This document shows, piece after piece, positions 14,911 through 22,061 of a DNA stretch of 39,488 bases. A program made the position numbers and the translations under genes. Positions within the stretch are counted from its first letter, which is position 1. Every line of letters starts with the position of its first letter. Origin of the DNA: an uncultured Prevotella sp. (lineage in GTDB: Bacteria; Bacteroidota; Bacteroidia; Bacteroidales; Bacteroidaceae); contig CAKQSF010000018.1 in the NCBI GenBank assembly GCA_934272845.1, positions 1-39,488 on the forward strand. The letters are read 5' to 3'. Below the pieces are notes generated by a model, which saw only the letters and a program-made list of their open reading frames with translations, was not told where the DNA came from and made no database searches.

Positions 14911-16212
14911 TTATTCCTTGTAGTTATTGAGTTTGTTAAGGTAATACGCCTTTACGTCGTCCCACTTATAGTATGGTCCGCTGACGGGAGTGATGTCCTT
15001 AGGCAGCGTTGTCTCGTCTTCATTGAGCAACACCTTAACGAGTGTGTCACCGTTGCCGTTCGGTTTGCGGTAAAAGACGAACTGCACGTTGCTGCCCATC
15101 ATAAAGATGTTGTAGTCGCGCCAGCCGTTTTTCTCTATGTCGTCAAGGTTGCGGTACTGCGTTCCGTAGCCGTTGAGGTTGAGAAGGCATACCAATGGCA
15201 GCACACACACCTCATGACCGTAGCGCAGGGTTGCTCCTGGCTTAGGCAAAGCCAGCGAAGAGTCAGCCTCGGCTATCATCTTACGCAGCAACACTCGCTG
15301 TGAGTATGGCTGCGTACCACCGTTGAGTGGCGACGGACCGTAGGTGATATACCAGTTAGCGTTGCGTGCCAGCCAGATGTTGTAGAGTTCGTCGAAGGTA
15401 AAGAAGTCGTAGAGGGAGATGCTGTGGCGCAGTTCGGTGCTCTGAAGGTTAGAGCACATCTTCCATATCTGGTCCACGTAGAACTCCTTTGGCTTCTTCA
15501 CATTCTCCTTCCAGTACTCCTCTGTCTTGAAGATACGGTTCATGAAAGGCACCCAGTCCACGTGTTTCTTCTCATACTCACGGTATGCCTTTTGCGCCTC
15601 TGAACCTTCGGGCATACGCAGTTTGAAGAGTGGTTTGTCGTCGAAGATAATGTAACTCATGTCGCCAGCGGAGGCATCCAGTCTGAATGTCAACTCTGGG
15701 TTATGTCGTTGCAGGGCGAGGAGTGCGTTGCTCATGGAGAGTATGCAGCGCACTACGGTAGAACTGTTAGCCTTAATGTTTGTCTTTCCCTTGAAGACTG
15801 ATGGGAATCGTTCGTACATACGCGATGCTATTTGGTCGTGCTGTTGCGCTCCTCGCAAGGTTAGTTCCTCGATGTGTCCCATGGCGTCGTCGCGTATTAT
15901 GCGTACCTTCTCCATAAGTTCCTTGCCTTTCGGTGTCAGCATGCCGTCATCGTTGGCTTTCTTCAGTATGTCGTAAGCCTTGGTGTAGGTCCAACTGCCT
16001 ATAAGGTTGCGTGAGCCGTGTCGTCCGTAATGGCTAATGTAGCACGCCTCGTAGCCCTTTGGCGCGGCAGTAAGTTGTTTCTGCGGACCGCGGTAAGCCA
16101 CGTAGTTGTCGCCTGCCAGCGTTATGTCCTTTTTGAAATCGTTCAGTGCCGTCTGCGCGTTAAGGCCTAGACAGATGACAAATGTAAATATGGTCGCAAT
16201 AATATTTTTCAT
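14911..16212 (-). CDS. secreted histidine-type phosphatase (MINPP/phytase-like)
   Basis: This 433-aa exported protein (signal ending GLNAQ) has the branch-2 histidine acid phosphatase signature YGRHGSR (His65 nucleophile, Arg64 and Arg68), typical of multiple inositol polyphosphate phosphatases (RHGSR rather than RHGxRxP). A second motif, RYGHE near residue 328, supplies the C-terminal His-Glu expected as HAE in MINPPs. The middle region (SSTVVRCILSMSNALLAL) matches the R-C-x-S substrate segment. It likely removes phosphate from phytate or other phosphomonoesters in the periplasm or at the surface. Its promoter box ends four bases before the ATG, predicting a leaderless mRNA. Confidence 0.88.
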   Translation of the reverse strand: MKNIIATIFTFVICLGLNAQTALNDFKKDITLAGDNYVAYRGPQKQLTAAPKGYEACYISHYGRHGSRNLIGSWTYTKAYDILKKANDDGMLTPKGKELMEKVRIIRDDAMGHIEELTLRGAQQHDQIASRMYERFPSVFKGKTNIKANSSTVVRCILSMSNALLALQRHNPELTFRLDASAGDMSYIIFDDKPLFKLRMPEGSEAQKAYREYEKKHVDWVPFMNRIFKTEEYWKENVKKPKEFYVDQIWKMCSNLQSTELRHSISLYDFFTFDELYNIWLARNANWYITYGPSPLNGGTQPYSQRVLLRKMIAEADSSLALPKPGATLRYGHEVCVLPLVCLLNLNGYGTQYRNLDDIEKNGWRDYNIFMMGSNVQFVFYRKPNGNGDTLVKVLLNEDETTLPKDITPVSGPYYKWDDVKAYYLNKLNNYKE

Positions 16213-16216
16213 GTTG

Positions 16217-16248
16217 CAAATTTACTTAAAAGAAATGTAATGGCAAAA
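16217..16248 (-). promoter_or_regulatory. strong, apparently leaderless promoter of the phosphatase gene
   Basis: Minus-strand TTTTG (16248-16244), a 19-bp spacer, TAAATTTG (16224-16217), then CAAC and the ATG at 16212. Both boxes and the spacing fit the consensus, and the usual start distance puts the first RNA base at or next to the A of ATG. Confidence 0.8.
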
Positions 16249-16259
16249 TAATGAAACGA

Positions 16260-16304
16260 AAAATACCAAAAAGTCATGCCGTAACATGCCCTTTTGGTAT
16301 TTTT
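16260..16304. terminator. bidirectional terminator after the propeller-enzyme gene
   Basis: AAAATACCAAAAAG (16260-16273) pairs with CTTTTGGTATTTTT (16291-16304). The stem starts with As and ends with Ts, so it can act in both directions. It separates the minus-strand operon 16360-21866 from the phosphatase promoter. Confidence 0.75.
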
Positions 16305-16359
16305 AAGAAAGTATGTGGTATTTTATTTGAAGTTTCTTATTACCGTCACCTGAGTGTCA

Positions 16360-19300
16360 TTACTTGAGTAATATTTTCTTATTACCTATAATGTATAGTC
16401 CCCTTAGAGGTTTATCTACACGCTGCCCTACCATATTATATATGGCGCATCCTTTTGCCTTGTTCTCCTTGAGTGCTGTTATTGCTGAAGGGATGTCACT
16501 CTCTGCTTTATGAATAATGACAAAATCAATGTCTCCTGCTTGGTTTAATCCTCCTTTATCTGTGGTATATCCAGAGAGTGCGAGTGGTGTGTCCTCGTTC
16601 AAGGTAAATTGCTTTGTGATGTTTTGGTTTTTATTCCAATAGAGTATGGCGTTCTCGTTGTTGTCGCTGACGCCAGCGTTGCGCAGATATACGTCACGAT
16701 CTTTTACCGTACCTACGTAAATGGTGTATTTACCTACTGGCAGAGTGCACAGTGTTACCATCTTATTGCCGTCAGGGTGTGCCGTAAAGCCGTTGGAGGC
16801 TGTGGCAGAGGCTGTAGCGGTAACATTATCGAGGCTCTCTGCCTCAGCGAAAAAAACGATGTCGCCCTTGTTGTAGAGGTTGTAGTTTACAGTGATGTTC
16901 TGGTCTTCTAAGCCCATCTCCGTAGTGTAACTATAATCTTGTGAAGCAACGCCAGCAAACTTTTCATCGTTGAGCACGTATATTTTATCGTCTTTTTTAA
17001 TATAGGCTTTGCCGTGGATGGTGTATTCCTTAAATTCGCTAATGCCCTCCATTGTCCACTGGTCAAGTTGCGTCTCGCCACACATGGCTGTTATAGTGGC
17101 TTTGTGCTCGAACACCTCTCCTATATCTTTAAGTATGAATGACGAGAGGTTGGTTTGGGGTATACCGCCCTTCATTTGGTTGTTTGCCCAAATAGTGTAT
17201 GTCTGCGAGGCACCAGAGTTATTGACAAACTCATGAACGCGGTCATTTGTTGATGTAGCGAACTTACTTCCTTCAGAGCCTGTCGTCCCGTTGACGGTAT
17301 ACCAATAACAGCGTTCGCCACTCCAGCCTGTAGTGTTGACGGTTAGTTTGGTGTCTGCAGGTACTACTATCTGAATGTAGTTGTTGTCTGGCTGCGTACT
17401 TGTGCCGCTTACGAGCCACCAAAGGGCTTGCGTTCCGCTTTGAGAGAATGAAGCCTTACCAGCCTCGAAGTTTAGCAGCACTCCCCCGTTTTGCACCTCA
17501 TTGCCATCGCTGTCATACTGTTTGTTTGCTGTTAACTTAGTGTCTGTCCAACGTGTAGTGTTTGTGAAATCCCATGTCTGGTCAGGTATGCTGGCGCGAA
17601 TAGACCTTACTGCTGACGGTGTGCCATTAGGAAGATACGTGACAGCCTTAACAAGAGTATTTTTATTTACTGTGAAAGGCACCGTGTAGAGGTTACTCTC
17701 CTTGGTTGGTGTGCTGCCATCCGTTGTGTAATAGGTGGCAAGCCCTGTTGTGCCAGCACTGCTTTCGCCAGGTATGATTGTTACGAGGAAGGCAGCATCG
17801 TTGCTAATTTGCGGTGTAGATACTGTTTCGGTACTGCTGCTTTCTACCGTAAGGTTGGTGATGCAGACGTAGTTGTAACTCTGTATGTCTATTTGTGTTG
17901 CCTTGTCACCACCAATAACGTACGTTGTGCCTGTGGCAAGGGGCGTACCAGGAGCGAGCAAGGTCTTTGTTTCATCATCTTTTATATAACAGTTCTCTGA
18001 TATGAATGTTGGCATGGTCTTACCTGCGAGAGTAAATGTTACCTCATCGCCTGGCTGTAGGTTGAGCACAGAGAAGTGGGCTGCATTGCTGTAGTTAAAG
18101 AGACCAGTGTTGTTCATTCCCTCACCTTGATTACGGAAATCGAGCCACCCAGTGCCTTGGTCGAAGGCTATGCGACCATAGAACTTCTGCTTTATGCCGT
18201 TTATCGTCATATAGTCGGCTATTTTTACTGAGTGATTGTCGGCAGTGAGGGCAGCGTTGTCGGTCATTGTGAACGTAGCGTTCTGAAGTGCTGCATTGTA
18301 GAAGTCCCACGACTGAGTGATGATGCCGTTGGCATATAGGCACTCTCTGATGGCACTCTCAAGTTGGGTGTTCAGTTCTTTCTGTACCTCAGCGGAGAAA
18401 TAGTAGCGTTTTGCTTTTACTTCGTTGAGTTTAGATTGCAGTACTGCGCGTCCATTACTGTATTTCTCGCTATTTGCCAACACGCCTTCTGCTTTGCTAA
18501 TAAGTGTTGTCAAAGCAGTTTGACGGTTACTGATACTGTCTACGAAAAGGGTATTACGGTCAACCTCCACATTGCCTTTGAAGAACGCGATAACTATTTT
18601 ATCATATATGCTTGAGGGTTTCTTGACGCCTTGCAGTGAAACCATCTCTGTACCATAAGCAGGTATGGCATGTACCGTACCTGTTGAGAGCGTTACACCA
18701 GAGGTCGTCATTACCTTAACAGTCATTTCTTCGCTTGCAGACAATCCATAGTTGTCTACCTTAACAGTAGAGATATTGTTCTCGGCATCGATGTCAGGAA
18801 TCATTGCCGATACCATGGCAGGCTCATAGTTTACATAAGGCAATTTGGCATAGCCATATACTATATCTCCAGAGTTTGTTTCTCCTATCATCTTTGGTGC
18901 AAACTCTTCGGCGGTGATGCCACTGGCACCTGCCGAGCCTGTGAATGTCACGATAAGGTTACCTTGAGCATCGGTTTCTGACGCTGCCGCCTTGAAGCCA
19001 TTGCCGTAGTTCACCTTGTCGTAACTACCAAATACGAGCGACGCGAGGTTAATGTCAGCAGGATTAAAGTCGGCTTCCTTCATTATCTTCACCCTGATGC
19101 TAGTTGTGGCGTCTGTGATAACATCAGCATTAAGGACCTCTATCAGTCTGCTCTTTACGAGTGGCGCAATAATGTTCTTAGACGAGTGCCCATCGTTAGG
19201 ACCAGTGTCAGCATCCTTTACAGCGTCTATCGCGGCAAAGTGTATGTATGTGGCACGTCCTGTATCGTCGGTCTGTATCTTGGGGCGTTCCAGTTTGTAC

Positions 19301-20202
19301 CAACCTTCCGCATCACCATTAGCGTGCTTTATTATACCCGTTTTATATGCCACACCAGGTTCATTTACCCAGTGTATGCCATCAAGAGAGCGACTGAGGC
19401 TTGCTACCTTTGCGTCGTAGTCGTTGACAATCATATAGTACTGCATATGGTCGTGCCATATCACTGGGTCTTCCAGATAACGTGTACGATTGCCAACGTA
19501 AGCGGTATGGTCTGTTTGCTGATAATAGTCGTTGATACCATCACGGCTAACCCATACGCATCCGCCACGGTCCATCATAAGGAATGAACCATCTGAACGA
19601 CGGGCGAAGGTGCAATTAGAAAGACTTACGGTGCGGTCATTACCACGCTGCAGACGACGGTCACGAAGGTGCCAGTTGAACTTACCAAGGGTCCATGTTG
19701 TTGACGACGTCAGTGTTGGTTCATTGCTGATATATCGGCGTTCGATGTTATATACCACTGTGCGACCATCCTTCAGACGATATGCCTCTGTGTTATGACC
19801 TGCGCCTAATTCCTCTTGCCACACGAACCCGCGGTCGGGATAGTTGCTTACTCCATGATAGCAACGCGAACCTGTAAGCCACGTATCGTGTCCCTTTGGT
19901 GAGTTCTCTGGCCATCCTGCAACAAAGAGGTGCCATTTACCATCATCGCCCTTTATGGCGTTGCCACCCCAATAAGAATAGGTGTTATCTTCTATGCCAT
20001 TGTCTTTCCAGCGACTTAATGTACCTGTCCAACTCTCACCTTTAAGGGTTCCCGCTGTGGTTCCCCAGTCATCAGTCGTAGCAGCGATGCTGCCATTAAG
20101 AGGCAGTATGTAGTCAACAAACTGTCCTCCTTTTCTGAAGGCGTCAGCCTTTGCCATCAATGTGGTTGCTAAGGCAATGGTTAACAATGCTATCTTTCTC
20201 AT
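16360..20202 (-). CDS. large secreted glycosidase-like protein, GH43/GH117-type propeller plus accessory domains
   Basis: Starting at ATG 20202 the protein has 1280 aa; an in-frame TTG at 20211 is a less likely start. A signal peptide ends TLMAKADA. Residues 20-360 look like a five-bladed beta-propeller of the GH43/GH117 clan type (YWGGNAIKGDDGKWHLFVAGW, TEAYRLKDGRTVVY, YLEDPVIWHDHMQYYMIVNDY, KLERPKIQTD). Next come a beta-rich region, a helical segment near 565-635, repeated beta-sandwich parts starting TQSWDFYN and DQTWDFTN, and a chitobiase-C-like segment (TYYTTDGSTPTKESNLY). A tail, AIYNMVGQRV ... GLYIIGNKK, ends the protein. The likely role is exo-acting sugar release from a plant polysaccharide; the family and substrate are not certain. 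It follows the GH27 gene by 38 bases, probably as one operon. Confidence 0.72.
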   Translation of the reverse strand: MRKIALLTIALATTLMAKADAFRKGGQFVDYILPLNGSIAATTDDWGTTAGTLKGESWTGTLSRWKDNGIEDNTYSYWGGNAIKGDDGKWHLFVAGWPENSPKGHDTWLTGSRCYHGVSNYPDRGFVWQEELGAGHNTEAYRLKDGRTVVYNIERRYISNEPTLTSSTTWTLGKFNWHLRDRRLQRGNDRTVSLSNCTFARRSDGSFLMMDRGGCVWVSRDGINDYYQQTDHTAYVGNRTRYLEDPVIWHDHMQYYMIVNDYDAKVASLSRSLDGIHWVNEPGVAYKTGIIKHANGDAEGWYKLERPKIQTDDTGRATYIHFAAIDAVKDADTGPNDGHSSKNIIAPLVKSRLIEVLNADVITDATTSIRVKIMKEADFNPADINLASLVFGSYDKVNYGNGFKAAASETDAQGNLIVTFTGSAGASGITAEEFAPKMIGETNSGDIVYGYAKLPYVNYEPAMVSAMIPDIDAENNISTVKVDNYGLSASEEMTVKVMTTSGVTLSTGTVHAIPAYGTEMVSLQGVKKPSSIYDKIVIAFFKGNVEVDRNTLFVDSISNRQTALTTLISKAEGVLANSEKYSNGRAVLQSKLNEVKAKRYYFSAEVQKELNTQLESAIRECLYANGIITQSWDFYNAALQNATFTMTDNAALTADNHSVKIADYMTINGIKQKFYGRIAFDQGTGWLDFRNQGEGMNNTGLFNYSNAAHFSVLNLQPGDEVTFTLAGKTMPTFISENCYIKDDETKTLLAPGTPLATGTTYVIGGDKATQIDIQSYNYVCITNLTVESSSTETVSTPQISNDAAFLVTIIPGESSAGTTGLATYYTTDGSTPTKESNLYTVPFTVNKNTLVKAVTYLPNGTPSAVRSIRASIPDQTWDFTNTTRWTDTKLTANKQYDSDGNEVQNGGVLLNFEAGKASFSQSGTQALWWLVSGTSTQPDNNYIQIVVPADTKLTVNTTGWSGERCYWYTVNGTTGSEGSKFATSTNDRVHEFVNNSGASQTYTIWANNQMKGGIPQTNLSSFILKDIGEVFEHKATITAMCGETQLDQWTMEGISEFKEYTIHGKAYIKKDDKIYVLNDEKFAGVASQDYSYTTEMGLEDQNITVNYNLYNKGDIVFFAEAESLDNVTATASATASNGFTAHPDGNKMVTLCTLPVGKYTIYVGTVKDRDVYLRNAGVSDNNENAILYWNKNQNITKQFTLNEDTPLALSGYTTDKGGLNQAGDIDFVIIHKAESDIPSAITALKENKAKGCAIYNMVGQRVDKPLRGLYIIGNKKILLK

Positions 20203-20240
20203 CTTTATCAATATGTTTGGGTTATCTTGTTTTAGTAATA

Positions 20241-21866
20241 TTATTTTATTGAATGTATCTCCATGTAGTCAATGTCTGGCATTGCAGCATTATCATTGTA
20301 CAGTCGCACTATGTTCTGCCCTTTGTTAAATTGGAGGTTCAGCGTAACCTTTCCGTCAGAGGTAGCATCCTTGGCATTGACGAGTAGCGCACTGCCACCA
20401 TTGACCGAAATATAAAAAGCCTTCTTGCTACCAAAGCCTACGGTATGCACAACAACCTGGTAATTGCCTTGCTGCTGACAATACACATCACGCCACTGTA
20501 AGTCGTTTTCTGGTCGCACGCCAAGGTTTGTTACCTTCATCTCTCCGCTGCACTGCTTATCAGCGGTGTAGTAGGCTGTTCCTATTGCTATAGGGTTGTA
20601 CAGTTCCTGATAACTTGACAGGTATGCAGTCTCCGCCTCATAGATTTCGCGTGGCAGACGCTCTCTACATTCAGCGAGGAATACCTGAGTGGCATGGGGC
20701 GCAAGTGTGCCCTTCCATTCTTTTCCCTGAGACAATGTGCCAAGGTCTTTTTGTTCGAGCAGGTCGCGAAGGCGCACCTTGCCACCCAGTTCGAGGGTTG
20801 CCATGTCAACAGAGATAGCCTGCGTACTGTCTGTAGGATTGTAAACGGCAAAGGCTCGTTTCGTGCCATGCTTTCTATCTATATCCTTGACCAGCACATA
20901 GCAGTTGTTTGTTTTCTGTGCTACATAGGCTTGCAGCCCTAACGTATCTTGGTTTATCGCTATGAGGTCTTTGTTTGTCAGCAAACGGAGAGTCTCTGGT
21001 CGCAATTTCGTAAGGTCGCAACCAATAAGCAATGGACTCGACATCATGCACCAAATAGCGAAGTGTGTGCGGTCTTCTTCAGTTTTTAGGCCACGTCCCA
21101 CCTCCAGCATGTCCATATCGTTATAGTGCCCTGGCGATACATAAGCCGAGAGGTAAAGATTTTGCTGTATGATATCCTTTACCGATGACCAACGTGCACG
21201 GATGTCGTGCGACATTCGCCATGAGTCGGCAACTTGCGACACCCATGTGCCTGGGTAATCCCATCTACAAACGTTCACACGCACATCCCTACGCCCTGTT
21301 CGGTCAATGGCTTTACGTATGGCAGTATATTGCTCTTTAGGGTCGAGGGCGAGATGTGAAGCATTGCGTGCCGCACTACCACCACAGAAGTCTATCTTTA
21401 TAAAGTCAAACCCTAACTCCTTGAAAAACATATCACAGTCTTGCTGCTCATGCCCATAGAGACCTACACCAACGGCGATAGTGTCGTTGTCATACCAACA
21501 GCCACAGGTGTTGGCACCTGCATCGCTGTATATGCCAGCCTTCAGTCCAAGTCCATGAACGTGGTCTACAACCGTCTTCAACCCCTTCGGGAAACGAGTA
21601 GGATGAATTAGCAACCGTCCTGTCTTAGAATCTCGCCCACCGAAATATCCATCGTCGATATTTATATACGAGTAACCTGCTTCCTTTAGTCCTGACTTCA
21701 CCATCGCATTGGCTTGTTTGATGATGAGCGAGTCGCTGATGTTTACGTGGTATGTGTTCCACGAACTCCAGCCCATGGTAGGGAGGTGGCTCTTGCCAAG
21801 AGCCTGCGCATTTACATTCGCATATATGGCAAAGACTGCCATTATACATAAAAAACGCTTTATCAT
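20241..21866 (-). CDS. GH27 alpha-galactosidase or beta-L-arabinopyranosidase
   Basis: This 541-aa exported enzyme (signal ending ANVNAQ) has a GH27 (beta/alpha)8 barrel: PTMGWSSWNTYH, YINIDDGYF, GLKAGIYSDAG, nucleophile in FIKIDFCGG (Asp159), acid/base in VADSWRMSHDI (Asp214), and GHYNDMDMLEVG. The C-terminal part from about 405 (REIYEAETAYLS to DIDYMEIHSIK) is a CBM35/CBM6-like carbohydrate-binding domain. GH27 enzymes release terminal alpha-galactose or beta-L-arabinopyranose; pectin or hemicellulose side chains fit the neighbourhood. It is first in an operon with the propeller enzyme and divergent from the regulator gene. Confidence 0.93.
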   Translation of the reverse strand: MIKRFLCIMAVFAIYANVNAQALGKSHLPTMGWSSWNTYHVNISDSLIIKQANAMVKSGLKEAGYSYINIDDGYFGGRDSKTGRLLIHPTRFPKGLKTVVDHVHGLGLKAGIYSDAGANTCGCWYDNDTIAVGVGLYGHEQQDCDMFFKELGFDFIKIDFCGGSAARNASHLALDPKEQYTAIRKAIDRTGRRDVRVNVCRWDYPGTWVSQVADSWRMSHDIRARWSSVKDIIQQNLYLSAYVSPGHYNDMDMLEVGRGLKTEEDRTHFAIWCMMSSPLLIGCDLTKLRPETLRLLTNKDLIAINQDTLGLQAYVAQKTNNCYVLVKDIDRKHGTKRAFAVYNPTDSTQAISVDMATLELGGKVRLRDLLEQKDLGTLSQGKEWKGTLAPHATQVFLAECRERLPREIYEAETAYLSSYQELYNPIAIGTAYYTADKQCSGEMKVTNLGVRPENDLQWRDVYCQQQGNYQVVVHTVGFGSKKAFYISVNGGSALLVNAKDATSDGKVTLNLQFNKGQNIVRLYNDNAAMPDIDYMEIHSIK

Positions 21867-21964
21867 ATCTTTTTTTTCTAAGTTAGTGTTCTGAATTATT
21901 TATTGAACTATATTATAGTAATAGGTAATAAATTATGATTCTACTTAGTTCTGGTTTTCAACAG

Positions 21965-21997
21965 CAAAATTACATTAGAAGAATGACCCTTTTACAA
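21965..21997 (-). promoter_or_regulatory. promoter of the GH27 operon
   Basis: Minus-strand TTG (21997-21995), a 22-bp spacer, then TAATTTTG (21972-21965). The spacing is three bases longer than usual, which would fit an activator-dependent promoter. The TTG lies inside the palindrome at 21994-22009. The predicted leader is about 95 bases. Confidence 0.5.
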
Positions 21998-22009
21998 CAT
22001 AAATGTTGT
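21994..22009. promoter_or_regulatory. 16-bp palindrome in the divergent control region
   Basis: ACAACAT AA ATGTTGT is a perfect inverted repeat overlapping the -33 region of the GH27 promoter and lying 14 bp before the TTG of the regulator's promoter. It is a natural place for an operator. Which protein binds there is not shown by the sequence. Confidence 0.5.
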
Positions 22010-22023
22010 TTTTGCTATTATTT

Positions 22024-22057
22024 TTGTTCACACTTAGAAAAAAATGTGCTATATTTG
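22024..22057 (+). promoter_or_regulatory. apparently leaderless promoter of the hybrid regulator
   Basis: TTTTTG (TTG at 22024-22026), a 23-bp spacer, TATATTTG (22050-22057), then CAGC and ATG at 22062. The -7 box overlaps the longer reading frame that starts at 22044, so that upstream ATG cannot be on the mRNA and 22062 is the real start. Confidence 0.65.
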
Positions 22058-22061
22058 CAGC

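Noticed and set aside
16360..20211. TTG start at 20211 for the propeller enzyme
   Set aside because: An ATG three codons later (20202) begins a better signal peptide; the TTG adds only three residues.
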